A DNA stretch of 64,000 nt from a bacterium (GCA_016124945.1 WGMT01000056.1:30216-94215); one strand, 5' to 3'. Shown: positions 19,027 to 29,023, counted from the stretch's first letter. Numbers and translations are program-made. The notes: generated by a model not told the origin, from the sequence alone.

Positions 19027-19077
19027 GGGACTGGGGATGAGGGATAAGTCTCTCGTCCCCAGTCCCCGATCCTCATC
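19027..19077 (+). repeat. Inverted tandem-repeat hairpin between convergent genes
   Basis: An 11-bp perfect stem (19027-19037 with 19056-19066) of GGGACTGGGGA-type sequence, extended by a second partly paired segment to 19077. It can terminate both the regulator gene and the convergent MFS gene. Confidence 0.78.
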
Positions 19078-21376
19078 AATCACTCGACTCTATCTGAATT
19101 GATCGCGCTGGACTTGGATCAATGCTCAGTGGCAGCGTTTCGTGTAGGGATTGGCTTCGGCTGCTCAGCAAGTACATAGCGAGGATGAAATATTCCCGTC
19201 GCGCTGCGCCTGCGTGGATCAACTGCTCGGTACATTCAGCTAGGATCTGTGAACGATCCGGGTCGAACAAGTGGGCAGGCAAGCGCTGCAACGCTGCCCC
19301 CAGGTGCATGGCTGCCTTGTCAATTTGTTCTTGCGCACAAAGTTCAGCACATTCGTGTACAGCCCCACGCAGAACTGCCAGCGCTGGACGATCCGTCAAT
19401 GTTCGCTTGATCTGTGTAAGGGTTTGTGTGGCCGCCGTGGATGTTTCCGTCTCCATTTGGCGGAAAAGACGAACAAACTCCCCCTCTTCACCCACGATTC
19501 GCACCAACGCCAGCGCCAGTTCGGCCCGCATTGTTTCATCTGTACTTGTGTACAACAGCCTCAAAACCGGGCGGATTGCCTCTCGCACACCCAACTTGCC
19601 CAGCGTAGATGCACATGCCGTGCGGATTCCCTCGTCGGTTTCTTGAGACAACCGTTTCAGCAGCAATGGGGCCATGGTTGTGTCTTCCAGCGCGCCCAGC
19701 GCGCGTACCGCATGTGCTTGAACTGAGCGGTATTTCGAGTTGACGGCCACACGCAGCGCTTCCACGGCGGTGGGCTGCCTCGTGCCGATCTTGCCCAGCG
19801 CCCACGCCGCCACCACACTCAACGCCGGTAAATCGTCTTCAAGTACCTGAATCAGCGCCTGTGTCAGCCGGGGATCGGCGGGCATGCGCGCCATCGCAAG
19901 GACAGCCTCGTAGCGCACATTGAAGCGCGGATCATGGATAGCGTCTAGTAATTCATCCACCGCCAGAGGGCTGCGGATCTCGCCCATACGTTCCGTCACC
20001 AGTACGGCGCTGTGCTCATCGCGGGCGCGGTAGAAGCGGATCAACGAGCCCAAGGCCAGGAAAGGATTGCCGCGCAGGAAGAAACTGGCAAATTGCGTCG
20101 TGCTGAATGGGCTGTCTCCGCGGATGGCGTGCAGGAGAACGATGCTTACCAGGGGCAGGATGACGGCTATCACAAAAAGAGGCGTGTAGGCGTCTAGCTT
20201 CAAAAAGAAGAATTGGCCCGAAATCCCCTGCGAAAAATCGAGGGCGCGCCCGCCCAAAAATTGACTCAGGCCGGTGATAATGCCTGCCCAGGCAAAGTAG
20301 AGCGCCATGTAGTCCATCTTCTTTTCGGTAGGCACGATGCTCACAAAAAGCAGTCGCCCGGCGCCGATCCCCCAGCCGAGGTTGGCTGCCCCCTGCAAAA
20401 ATGCAATGGACAACGCCAGGGGCAAACTCAACATCGACCGTTGGGGGATTGTCCACCAGAGCAGGGGCAGCAGCACCAACATGGAAAGACCAGTGAGCAT
20501 AATCGGTTTGCTGCCGTAGCGATCCGCCGTCCATCCCCAGAGATAGCCCGAAGTTAACGTGCCCAAAAGTGTGCCCATCTGGATCAACACCACATTCCCG
20601 GCGCTTAACCCCACCTGTTCTTCCATAAACAGGGGGAGGAACGAAGCAAGTGGAACCGTCCCCAGGGTAATCAGCGCCAACCCGCCCAGGTAGCGGCGGA
20701 AATCGGCATCTGCAAGGACGGCAAGGATGTTGCGCCGTCCCTCGGCCGCCTCCAGATCGACCCCACCGCCAGGAATAAAGGTGGCCGCCCACACCGACAG
20801 GAGGCCGAAGACAACCCCAACGGCAAAAAGCAACATAAAGCCGTTAAGTCCACTCGTCCAATCCAGTACAAGACCGGCGATGCCAACCGCAATAAAACCA
20901 GCGATGCCGCTCAAGATGTTGCTCGCCGCCGAATATTTTCCGCGCACCGAATTAGGGACAAATTCCTGCACCCACGGGTAGTAAGATGTCTCGGCAATCG
21001 CCCGCGTAATCGAGAAAAGCCCAACCGCCAACGCCATCGCCAGGAAAATGTGTTCGCCCCCAAAGGTTGCCAGGAACCACGGTGTGAGCAACAGTAGGAT
21101 CGTGGTGGCTTTGCGAATGCCAAAGAAAATGACAAATGCCCGTTTGTAGCCCACCCGCGCTGTGAACGGTGCTACAAACGGCGCCATACAGGCCGCAAAT
21201 GGCATCAGCGCAAGGATAAAGCCGATTTGTGTCTTCGAAAGCGCCAACTCGTCTAGGAAAAGTACAAAGACTGATCCAAAGTAGACAAACTGGGCAAAGA
21301 CGGTGTTGGTGGCGTTTGTAACGTAACTCCAGGGCAACCCGCGTAGTTTTTCGACAGTGGTAGGCGACTGACTCAT
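19076..21376 (-). CDS. MFS transporter fused to C-terminal HEAT repeats
   Basis: About 766 residues from ATG 21376; ATG 21427 is an alternative start without a ribosome binding site. Residues up to about 430 form a 12-helix major facilitator transporter, with the loop motif RGKYSAASN and WTADRYGSKP between helices. After that comes a soluble domain of about 330 residues with at least five HEAT-like (PBS-lyase type) repeats such as AVLAMARMPADPRLTQALIQ and AVRALGALEDTTMAPLLLKR. HEAT repeats usually bind proteins, so the cytoplasmic tail may dock a partner or regulate transport. Substrate unknown. Confidence 0.88.
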   Translation of the reverse strand: MSQSPTTVEKLRGLPWSYVTNATNTVFAQFVYFGSVFVLFLDELALSKTQIGFILALMPFAACMAPFVAPFTARVGYKRAFVIFFGIRKATTILLLLTPWFLATFGGEHIFLAMALAVGLFSITRAIAETSYYPWVQEFVPNSVRGKYSAASNILSGIAGFIAVGIAGLVLDWTSGLNGFMLLFAVGVVFGLLSVWAATFIPGGGVDLEAAEGRRNILAVLADADFRRYLGGLALITLGTVPLASFLPLFMEEQVGLSAGNVVLIQMGTLLGTLTSGYLWGWTADRYGSKPIMLTGLSMLVLLPLLWWTIPQRSMLSLPLALSIAFLQGAANLGWGIGAGRLLFVSIVPTEKKMDYMALYFAWAGIITGLSQFLGGRALDFSQGISGQFFFLKLDAYTPLFVIAVILPLVSIVLLHAIRGDSPFSTTQFASFFLRGNPFLALGSLIRFYRARDEHSAVLVTERMGEIRSPLAVDELLDAIHDPRFNVRYEAVLAMARMPADPRLTQALIQVLEDDLPALSVVAAWALGKIGTRQPTAVEALRVAVNSKYRSVQAHAVRALGALEDTTMAPLLLKRLSQETDEGIRTACASTLGKLGVREAIRPVLRLLYTSTDETMRAELALALVRIVGEEGEFVRLFRQMETETSTAATQTLTQIKRTLTDRPALAVLRGAVHECAELCAQEQIDKAAMHLGAALQRLPAHLFDPDRSQILAECTEQLIHAGAARREYFILAMYLLSSRSQSLHETLPLSIDPSPARSIQIESSD

Positions 21377-21568
21377 GGGCTTGCTACATCCTCTTGGATA
21401 CACTTCCGTCGCTAAATGATTGCCCATTATCCCATAAGCGCCAAGCGCAAACCAGACAACATCTGGCTGATCTGGTATTCAATCGTTCAGCGTTTTACAA
21501 TAAAGAGGCGGCTGCTCTGCTGCTCTGGCCGCCGACCCTTCACCCCAACAGAAAGTGAGTCGAACCCA

Positions 21569-22552
21569 ATGACATCTGACACTACTTCCTTACCAAATTC
21601 TTTGCCGCGACGTCCATTTGGCCGCACAGGCTTTACGGTGACGCCGATTTGTGTGGGCTGTGCCCCCCTCGGCGACATGCCCGAAACCTTTGCCTACGGC
21701 GTCCCCGAGGAGCGCGCCCTGGAGACGTTGCGCGCCGCTTTTGCCGGCCCTATCAATTTTCTCGACACAGCGGCGGCCTACGGCGACGGTGAAAGTGAAC
21801 GCCGCATTGGTATTGTCCTCAAAGAACTGGGCGGCCTGCCCGAGGGTGTTGTCCTGGCGACGAAGGGCGACCGCGATCTGCACACCGGCGATTTTAGCGG
21901 CGATCAGTTCAAGCGCTCGGTGGAAGGCAGCCTGCGCCGTCTTGGGCTGGATCGGCTGCAATATGTCTACATCCACGATCCCGAACACACCACTTTCGAA
22001 AATGTGATGAGCCGCGGTGGCCCGCTGGAGGTGCTCCAAGGCTTTGTGGACGAAGGCGTCATCGAACACATCGGCATTTCGGGCGGCCCCATCGGCATGT
22101 TGATCCGCTACATGGAGACGGGCGTCTTCACCGCGGTGGAAACCCACAACCGCTACACCCTGCTCAACCGCTCCGCCAACCGTCTGTTGGATGTGGCACA
22201 GCGGCTGGAGATTGCCGTGGTCAACGCTGCACCCTACGGCAGCGGCATGTTGGCCAAAGGCCCAGACGCCTACGCCCGCTACGCCTACCAGGACGCCCCC
22301 GCGTCGATGATCGAACGGGTGCGCCAGATTGCGTCCGTCTGCGCCGAATATGACGTACCCTTGCCTGCCGCCGCACTCCAATTCTCGATGCGCGACCCAC
22401 GTGTCGCCACCACCGTCGTCGGTATGACCCGTCCTGAGCGGGTGGCGCAGACAGTTGAACTCGCCAACCACCCTATCCCCCACGAACTTTGGGCGCGCAT
22501 TGACGCCGTCGGCTTCGATAGCGAGGATCCTGAGGCGAATCGGTTTAGTTAG
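21569..22552 (+). CDS. Aldo/keto reductase
   Basis: 327 residues from ATG 21569; the frame is open upstream but the family begins at RRPFGRTG. The catalytic tetrad is visible: Asp and Tyr in LDTAAAYGDGESE, Lys in LATKGD and His in YIHDPE. The overall sequence resembles the D-threo-aldose/L-fucose 1-dehydrogenase branch (COG0667), which oxidises free sugars with NAD(P). This would fit the fucokinase-like gene at 7941, but the link is inference. A long hairpin follows the gene. Confidence 0.88.
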   Translation: MTSDTTSLPNSLPRRPFGRTGFTVTPICVGCAPLGDMPETFAYGVPEERALETLRAAFAGPINFLDTAAAYGDGESERRIGIVLKELGGLPEGVVLATKGDRDLHTGDFSGDQFKRSVEGSLRRLGLDRLQYVYIHDPEHTTFENVMSRGGPLEVLQGFVDEGVIEHIGISGGPIGMLIRYMETGVFTAVETHNRYTLLNRSANRLLDVAQRLEIAVVNAAPYGSGMLAKGPDAYARYAYQDAPASMIERVRQIASVCAEYDVPLPAAALQFSMRDPRVATTVVGMTRPERVAQTVELANHPIPHELWARIDAVGFDSEDPEANRFS

Positions 22553-22582
22553 GGTGTGTTACTGTTACTTTACAACTTAGCT

Positions 22583-22653
22583 AGGGGCATGCGTAGGGCG
22601 GAAGCAAATGTCACCAATCAAGCGACATTTGCTTCTGCCCTACGCATGCCCCT
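22583..22653. terminator. 30-bp stem hairpin between convergent genes
   Basis: Arms 22583-22612 and 22624-22653 pair over 30 bp with a single G-T pair and an 11-base loop. It separates the aldo/keto reductase from the convergent subtilase gene. There is no T run, so it may be a repeat element used as a terminator. Confidence 0.7.
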
Positions 22654-22671
22654 GCGCTGATCGAGAGGATC

Positions 22672-24810
22672 TTACGGTGTAGAAAAGAGCGCAGGCAAGA
22701 ATGTTCGATGGCTTGCCTGATCTGCTGTATCGGGTGAGGCAGGCTCCTCATCGGGTACTGTTTTTTCATCGGGTGTGGCATCATCTTCCACGACTTCGAT
22801 GTCGATCTCTTCTTCAACCCAGGTCGTAGACGAAATTGTGGTGATCGCCGAAGTTGATCCAGCCCAGGCGTAGCCGCCACCCGACCAGGCATAGCCGCCA
22901 CCCGACCACGCATAACCACCACCCGACCACGCATAACCACCGCCGGACCAGGCGTAGCCGCCGCCGGACCAGGCGTAGCCGCCGCCCGCCCAGGCATAAC
23001 CGCCGCCTGCCCACACCTTTGTACCCGCCTCCGAAGACTCTCCGCCCGCCCAAGAGAGGACATTCTCATCTACAGCCAATCTTTCGGCGAAGGACGCCAG
23101 CAACGGTTCTGCGGCTTCTCGGCTAAGCCAGACCCGTTGCGCGTCGGCTACGCCCAGCGCATAGAGCGTGCCGTCGTCCGCTTCTGCGTAGTAGAGAATG
23201 TTGTCGTCGGCTGTTTTCACACGCTGAATGGGGCCTTGATAGTGATAGGCGAAATCCTCTTCGTCGTCTGCGCCGTGGGCGAGATCCTGCAAAATGTCCA
23301 TACCGGTATTGGCCGCCACATCCGCCGGAAAGTCACCCAGCACCGCGTCGGGCGCCCAGATGCGTCCTGCGCCCTGTTGGAGCAGGTTGTAGGCAAGTTC
23401 TTCCGCGGCGATGGCTGGTCGCGCCGATGTCATCAGGCGGAATTTCACTTCGTCAGGGGTGAGATCGGGGTTGGCTTGTAGCATCAACGCCACCACGCCC
23501 GACGTCACCGCGGTGGCCATGCTGGTGCCGCTCATGCTAAAGAGATCTTCGCTCAGCGCGTAGTCTGGGTGGTTGACCGCTAGGTAGGCCGACGCTTCGG
23601 CATCGTCTTCTGCGTTGTACATAAACGAGACGATGCTGCTACCTGGCGCAAGCACGTCGGGTTTGATGAAGCCGTCGGCTGTGGGGCCGGTAGCCGACCA
23701 GTTCGGGAGAACATCGTCGCTGAAATCGCCGGCGGTGGTGCGGGTGTTTAGCCCACCGACGGTGATGATGTAGGGATCGTTGCCGGGTGTGGTAATCGTT
23801 TCGGCGTTGGGGCCTTCGTTACCCGCCGCCGCAACCACCACGAATCCTTGCGCCCATAGGGCCTCGACGGCGCGATTGAGTGGATCCACAAAATAGGGGA
23901 CAGTCGCCGTTGCGCTCAGGCTGAGGTTGACAATGCGGATGTTGTACTTCTTGTGTACGACAGTCACCGCTTGCAGCGCCTCGATGATCTGTTCATAGCT
24001 GCCCACGCCCTGTTCCGTCAGCGCGCGGAAGCTGATGATCGTGGCGTCAGGCGCGATGCCTAAATAGGCGCCGCTGGCTGAGTCCTGGAAGCCATTGCCG
24101 ATGATCCCCGCGATGTGTGAACCATGTCCGAAGAGGTCGCGGGCATCTTTTGATTTCTGAAAGCAATAACCATCGATTTGTCTTGAGCATGATTCATCCT
24201 CACTGAAATCGAACTGACCTTCGTAATCGAATACAACTTCGCCGTCGGTCTGCTCTACCAACTTTTTGTAAAAGGTGATGCCTGAATCGATAACGGCGAC
24301 GCCGATGCCCCGACCTGTGAACCCCAAATTGTGGAGTTCATCTGCCCCTACGTCCTTGGCTACGGGCCAGGCGAGGTCTGTTTCTTGGCCTGGCTTCTTC
24401 AGATCGGCAGCGCTGTGTTGTTTGTGGAATGTGCTGCTGGTTGTCACCTGCTTATTTTGAACAACTGAGTGTACAGAGGGCATCGCCGCCAGTTGACCGA
24501 GCGCCTCTGCAGAGATCGTCGCACCGACGGCATTGATCAGCCATAGGTCGCTGGTCACTGCGCCGCCGACTGCGTCAATGGCCGCTGCTGCAACCGCCGA
24601 ATCGTCGGCGGTGACCAAAACAGACAATGCCCCTGTCTGTGTTGTCAACGCCGGATCAACATAGGCTGCTGTCATGTCACTGTGCTGCGCCTGCAGCCAT
24701 CCGTTTAGCGAAAGAACAAAGCCGAAGACCAAAACAATGTAGAAACCTCTGCCCCGAGAAAATAGACTGGATACGGTTCTGGATAGGGAAAGTTGAAGCT
24801 GGAAACACAT
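22672..24810 (-). CDS. Secreted S8 subtilisin-like peptidase with GGGYAWS repeats
   Basis: 712 residues: a signal or anchor segment (about 20-42), an I9-type propeptide region, then the S8 catalytic domain with Asp in AVIDSGITF (about 170), His in FGHGSHIAG (about 225) and Ser in MSGTSMATA (about 425). Near the C-terminus seven tandem heptapeptides of the form GGGYAW(A/S) (about 599-647) follow, then an acidic Asp/Glu-rich tail. The repeat may bind a surface glycan or form an adhesive beta structure; its role is unknown. A second subtilase with a different aromatic repeat lies 154 bases upstream. Confidence 0.93.
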   Translation of the reverse strand: MCFQLQLSLSRTVSSLFSRGRGFYIVLVFGFVLSLNGWLQAQHSDMTAAYVDPALTTQTGALSVLVTADDSAVAAAAIDAVGGAVTSDLWLINAVGATISAEALGQLAAMPSVHSVVQNKQVTTSSTFHKQHSAADLKKPGQETDLAWPVAKDVGADELHNLGFTGRGIGVAVIDSGITFYKKLVEQTDGEVVFDYEGQFDFSEDESCSRQIDGYCFQKSKDARDLFGHGSHIAGIIGNGFQDSASGAYLGIAPDATIISFRALTEQGVGSYEQIIEALQAVTVVHKKYNIRIVNLSLSATATVPYFVDPLNRAVEALWAQGFVVVAAAGNEGPNAETITTPGNDPYIITVGGLNTRTTAGDFSDDVLPNWSATGPTADGFIKPDVLAPGSSIVSFMYNAEDDAEASAYLAVNHPDYALSEDLFSMSGTSMATAVTSGVVALMLQANPDLTPDEVKFRLMTSARPAIAAEELAYNLLQQGAGRIWAPDAVLGDFPADVAANTGMDILQDLAHGADDEEDFAYHYQGPIQRVKTADDNILYYAEADDGTLYALGVADAQRVWLSREAAEPLLASFAERLAVDENVLSWAGGESSEAGTKVWAGGGYAWAGGGYAWSGGGYAWSGGGYAWSGGGYAWSGGGYAWSGGGYAWAGSTSAITTISSTTWVEEEIDIEVVEDDATPDEKTVPDEEPASPDTADQASHRTFLPALFSTP
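22868..23014 (-). repeat. Seven 21-base units encoding GGGYAW(A/S)
   Basis: Seven adjacent 21-base units inside the peptidase gene. Most differences are silent, which points to selection on the peptide. Confidence 0.9.
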
Positions 24811-24964
24811 AATGCTTTTGCTCTCTTTGTTGTGCTCATTTTGGGGAATGCCGCATTTTTAGGAATACAGCATTCGTGAGCGTGCTTTGTAAATGTCATT
24901 TGCCGACACTGCATAGACAACACGAGGTGGGGGGCGTCCATAGACACACCCCACCTCGCCCGAA

Positions 24965-26530
24965 CTACTCACCCCAGTATTCGCTGTTCCAGTTCACTGA
25001 ATTCCAGTTCACCGAGTTCCAGTTCACACTGTTCCAATTGACAGAGTTCCAGTTGACGGAGTTCCAGTTGACTGAAGTCCACGTCACCGGCTGGGCGCCG
25101 CTCCACAGGAGTTGGCTGGCCTGTGTCCCCACGTTGGCCGCCTGGGTGGTGTTGCCATGTACGGCAGCGTAGACATCCAGGTAGGGGTAAGACGACTGAC
25201 CAATGCTGATGGTGGAGCCGGTGTTCATCAAACGGTACTTCACCTGATCGGGGGTCAGGTTGGGTTCATCCTGGATCAACAGGGCAGCCGCACCGGCCAC
25301 CACCGCCGACGCCATCGACGTGCCCGACATGCGGAAGTAGAAGTAGTTGCTTTCGCCAGGCGGCACAATGCGTCGATCCGGGTAGGTATTGGCGAGGACG
25401 CTATCAGGCTTGCCCATCAAACTCACCACATTGTGGCCAGGTGCAATGATGTCGGGCTTGGATACGCCCTCGGGGGTGACGCCGCGCGCGGTGTAGCCCA
25501 TTAGTTGATCGTCGCTACGATCTTCGGTGCCTTTGTCGTTGGATGCGCCCACGGTGATCACAAAGGGATCGTTCCCCGGTGCGTAGACGTATTCGCTGCC
25601 GTTGCCGTTGTTCCCTGCCGACACCACCACAACAACGCCGTTGAACCAGAGAATTTCCAACGCCGCATTGAGCGGGCTGGTGTGGTATGACTCGGGCACG
25701 GTGCTGTTCAATGACAGGTTCACCACACGGATGTTGTGCTGATCTTTCTTGGCCAGCACCCACTGCAAACCGGCCACCACGTCCGACATGTGGCTCATAC
25801 CGTAGTCGTCGCTGATCTTTACGGTGAGCAGGTTGACGCCCGGCGCCATGCCCATGAAGCGTCCTTGTGAGAGCGCGCCGTTGCCGCCGATGGTGCCGGC
25901 CACATGGGAACCATGTCCATGATAATCGTCTGGGTGGTAGGCCTGGGAATTGCTGAACTGCACCCAATCGAGGATGCGCAGGTTACCGCCGGCATCTTTG
26001 AAGTCGTCGTAGTCGGTGATGCCACTATCGACAACAGCCACGGTGACGCCACGTCCGTCAATGCCCTGCGCCCACAGATGGTCGGCGCCGGTGGTTTGCG
26101 GAAAAGCACTGGCATTGAAGTGTGTCTGCGCCAAACCAGCCGCCTGTGTGCTGGTGCTGACGACCGGTGCATCCAGGCTTACCCACTCTACAACAGGCTT
26201 TGTGCGTAGATTGGGCACCTCACCGGCAGGCAGACGTAGCACAATGCTGTTGATAATCGAGAGATCGCGTACCAACGCTCCGCCTAAGTTGGCTGCGGCG
26301 GTTTCGGGGTCGGTTCCGTCGCTCAAGCGCACAATGATCCGCACCATCTCACCAGGAGCTTCGGCTGCCAATTGAATCAATGCCGGGTGAATACTCGCTC
26401 CCAAAGCCGGCTGCGATTGTGCCGCGCCTGGCAAAAAGCTCATACTGAATACCATGACAAGCACAAAGCTTAGCGCCAATAGTTTATCTTTGGCATGCTT
26501 GATCTGTTTGGTTTGGACGCCTACATTCAC
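24965..26530 (-). CDS. Secreted S8 subtilisin-like peptidase with WNSVN repeats
   Basis: 521 residues from GTG 26530, with AAGGAG upstream. A signal peptide (about 12-38, ending near AAQS) precedes a propeptide and a catalytic domain: Asp in VAVVDSGITD (about 166), His in YHGHGSHVAG (about 206), oxyanion Asn in VVSAGNNGNG and Ser in MSGTSMASA (about 402). The last 40 residues are seven tandem pentapeptides WNSVN (first WTSVN, last WNSEY). The two peptidases are adjacent and share catalytic architecture, but their C-terminal repeats are unrelated in sequence, so they may target different surfaces. Confidence 0.93.
   Translation of the reverse strand: MNVGVQTKQIKHAKDKLLALSFVLVMVFSMSFLPGAAQSQPALGASIHPALIQLAAEAPGEMVRIIVRLSDGTDPETAAANLGGALVRDLSIINSIVLRLPAGEVPNLRTKPVVEWVSLDAPVVSTSTQAAGLAQTHFNASAFPQTTGADHLWAQGIDGRGVTVAVVDSGITDYDDFKDAGGNLRILDWVQFSNSQAYHPDDYHGHGSHVAGTIGGNGALSQGRFMGMAPGVNLLTVKISDDYGMSHMSDVVAGLQWVLAKKDQHNIRVVNLSLNSTVPESYHTSPLNAALEILWFNGVVVVVSAGNNGNGSEYVYAPGNDPFVITVGASNDKGTEDRSDDQLMGYTARGVTPEGVSKPDIIAPGHNVVSLMGKPDSVLANTYPDRRIVPPGESNYFYFRMSGTSMASAVVAGAAALLIQDEPNLTPDQVKYRLMNTGSTISIGQSSYPYLDVYAAVHGNTTQAANVGTQASQLLWSGAQPVTWTSVNWNSVNWNSVNWNSVNWNSVNWNSVNWNSEYWGE
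24987..25076 (-). repeat. Six 15-base units encoding the WNSVN pentapeptides
   Basis: Adjacent TTCCAGTTCAC-type units of 15 bases at the 3' end of the peptidase gene, with a divergent seventh unit following. Confidence 0.88.
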
Positions 26531-26567
26531 AATGGTCTCCTTGATACATGTGCAAACGGGCTAAATA

Positions 26568-28055
26568 TTAATTAATTACTGCAATTTTGGGAGCTTCTAA
26601 GGTATGGCTTCGTTTTGCATACAAACGGTTTGCAAGCGTTTCCGAAATGCCACTTGTTGTCAGCGCATTAGCAACGGATCCTGCATTGTTTGTGAATATC
26701 TGTTCACCTTCTTCCTTTGCCAACGCCACAAAATAAGCGGCAATTTCCGGATCAAACTGTATGCCGGCGCAGCGTTTCACTTCAGCTACGACATCGTCCA
26801 GGCTAAGCGCCGCCCGGTAAGGACGGTCGGACAGCATCGCCTCAACCGAGTCGGCCACACAGAGGACACGCGCCAACAACGGAATCTCTTCACCCATCAA
26901 CCCATCGGGGTAACCGCGACCGTCCCATCGTTCATGGTGATGGCGCACTAGCGGCGTCAGATCTTGCAATCCCTGCATCTGGCTCACAATTTCGGCGCCG
27001 ATGACCGGATGTCGCTTCATCAAAGTGAACTCTTCGTCGGTCAGCCGGTCGGGTTTGCTCACAATGGTGTCGGGGACACCCACCTTGCCCAGATCGTGGA
27101 CCAGCCCACCACGCGTCAATAAGTCCATTTGATCATGGCGCAGACCCATGCGCCGCCCGATTGCCTGAGCATAGGCTGTTACTTGATTTGAGTGTCCGTA
27201 GGTGTACTTGTCGTCGGCGTCGATGATCGAGCCCAGCGTCTTCAATAAATCGCGGTTGACCTTGTCAAGATCCTGATTGGCCTTCTCCAGCTCGGCTACA
27301 TATTGGCGAATGTTATCGGCGTAGAGGCGGAACGCATATCCTGTGGCGCCAACGGGCAAAAAGGTAAGCAGCAAGCCGCCGATGCCGAAGGTGCCGTAGG
27401 CAAGGGCGATGATGCCGCCGCCCACTACGCTCCCCGCCAGCGTCACCGGCACCGTCCATTGGAAGTCTTGTTGCCAGATTTGCAGCGGACGGCGGCCGCT
27501 TTGCAGCGAAATCACACCGATGAGGATGAGCAGGTTGATCGCGATGTCTGCTGCTGCGCTGAACATCAACGGGATCAAACTGGTGGCCCAGTGGATCGTC
27601 CCGACGGTGCCGCCGAGTTGCACATAGAGCACGCCGGCGCCGGTGGAGCCGATGACCCACATGCCGGTGTTGAACACAAACTTCTGAAACCAACCGGCCC
27701 GATTTTCAATTTGTTGATCCTGATCAAACAAGCCATGTATGGTGGCGGCAATGCCGGTGGAAAGGTGAATCAAAGCGCCGGCCATCGGACCAAAAGAGAG
27801 AATTCCGGCCAGCGCAACAATACCCGAAACCGACACCCGGCTCTGTCGGCTGCTGAGGAAAAGTTCAACGCTCATCAGTTCTGCCACCGCAGCAATCAAT
27901 GCAAATGCAACCAGGCCTACCAGATCTTCAGGAACGAAGAAAAAGTAAGCCGAAAGCAGACACAATCCACCGGTCATGGCGACGAAACTAATGTAGTAGG
28001 GCACCCACTGGCGTAGTGACTCTACTGTTGCGTCCCGTCCTGCTTTTGCCAACAT
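26568..28055 (-). CDS. Membrane HD-GYP domain protein, putative c-di-GMP phosphodiesterase
   Basis: About 495 residues from ATG 28055 (GGGGG just upstream); ATG 28109 is an alternative. The N-terminal 210 residues form about seven to eight membrane helices. A short coiled coil (VAELEKANQDLDKVNRDLLK) leads into an HD-GYP domain with HDLGK (about 320) and HHERWDGRGYP (about 372). HD-GYP enzymes break down cyclic di-GMP, linking a membrane signal to second-messenger level. No GGDEF protein is in the window. Confidence 0.92.
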   Translation of the reverse strand: MLAKAGRDATVESLRQWVPYYISFVAMTGGLCLLSAYFFFVPEDLVGLVAFALIAAVAELMSVELFLSSRQSRVSVSGIVALAGILSFGPMAGALIHLSTGIAATIHGLFDQDQQIENRAGWFQKFVFNTGMWVIGSTGAGVLYVQLGGTVGTIHWATSLIPLMFSAAADIAINLLILIGVISLQSGRRPLQIWQQDFQWTVPVTLAGSVVGGGIIALAYGTFGIGGLLLTFLPVGATGYAFRLYADNIRQYVAELEKANQDLDKVNRDLLKTLGSIIDADDKYTYGHSNQVTAYAQAIGRRMGLRHDQMDLLTRGGLVHDLGKVGVPDTIVSKPDRLTDEEFTLMKRHPVIGAEIVSQMQGLQDLTPLVRHHHERWDGRGYPDGLMGEEIPLLARVLCVADSVEAMLSDRPYRAALSLDDVVAEVKRCAGIQFDPEIAAYFVALAKEEGEQIFTNNAGSVANALTTSGISETLANRLYAKRSHTLEAPKIAVIN

Positions 28056-28109
28056 GAAACCCCCAATTGATGCAGATGAGTCCGTTGTATAGAATATCGG
28101 CCTCGTCAT

Positions 28110-28491
28110 TCATTTAATTGATTACTTTAACCTGACATATCATCTTTTACTTTCTGTATGGTTTCGATGTGCCATTTGTTTATGGTAAGTAAGTTTGTTT
28201 GTGGGGGGGCACTGCGGAGTACCGGGAAAACTTAGTGCTTGTGGTAGTACCAATTGATGCCACTGAGCGCCAAAGATGTGTAGCCACCAGGTAAGGTGAG
28301 AAATGTAGATGGATGTGGATCGGCAGCTTTGACCCTCCATAAACAAAGTTGTGGGTTGTGTGCATGTGGACGTAGTCGTCACATGCGCACAACCCACAAC
28401 TTTACTTGTAGCGTATGAAATATGGCGTTAGGAACTCTCTAGAGGACGGTATTTCCGCACAGAAGTTCTGGCAAAATAGCCGAAGAGAGGA
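28110..28491. other. 382-base intergenic region with one hairpin
   Basis: It separates two minus-strand genes. Apart from the hairpin at 28345-28403 I see no gene or promoter pair. Short open frames on the minus strand here lack any family features. Confidence 0.55.
28345..28403 (-). terminator. 24-bp stem hairpin downstream of the DUF6069 gene
   Basis: Arms 28345-28368 and 28380-28403 pair over 24 bp with one G-T pair and an 11-base loop. It lies about 90 bases after the DUF6069 stop. Confidence 0.6.
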
Positions 28492-28908
28492 TTAGGAATG
28501 TTTTGTGAGGAAGTACATCACAGGCAGGCCAACAGCCAGGTGCATAATCTCTAGGATCATGACATTGCCAAATTGGGGAGCAGCCAGGCCTAAGGGCGTC
28601 GCGGCCATGACAATCAACGCGATCGAGGCAATAATCGCGAAGGTGTGGTTGGCACGCGCCACCGGCTTGACGAAACGAGTCAGCGCAAAGTAGATCAGCG
28701 CGCCGATAATCGACGGCCCGATGCTGAAGAGCAGCACGGGGAGAAGCGTGATCTCTGTGCCCATGGATGTGAGCGCAGGCAACCAGCCGGCGCTGGTGGC
28801 GATAAAATAGAGGACGACGTTAATGGCAATTGCTACGCCTATCCCAATACCAGCGGCGCGGGCAACGGAGGCAAACGTAGGTTGGGGTGATGCGATAGCT
28901 GTGGTCAT
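28492..28908 (-). CDS. DUF6069 family membrane protein
   Basis: 138 residues with four membrane helices (about 18-38, 52-74, 88-108 and 116-134). It resembles the DUF6069 family of small membrane proteins without known function. ATG 28908 follows AGGGAAC. It stands alone between hairpins. Confidence 0.7.
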   Translation of the reverse strand: MTTAIASPQPTFASVARAAGIGIGVAIAINVVLYFIATSAGWLPALTSMGTEITLLPVLLFSIGPSIIGALIYFALTRFVKPVARANHTFAIIASIALIVMAATPLGLAAPQFGNVMILEIMHLAVGLPVMYFLTKHS

Positions 28909-29023
28909 GGTTGTTCCCTTTGTGACAGATGGAAAAATGCCCCGGTAAATCGAGCACTACGATTTTTGTAGTGTAGCACTCGGCAGGGGGAACTCTGTAT
29001 GCTTTTTCTCTTTGTTTTGAAAC

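Noticed and set aside
22868..23014. CRISPR-like array in the first subtilase gene
   Set aside because: Units are adjacent without spacers, in frame, and encode a heptapeptide repeat.
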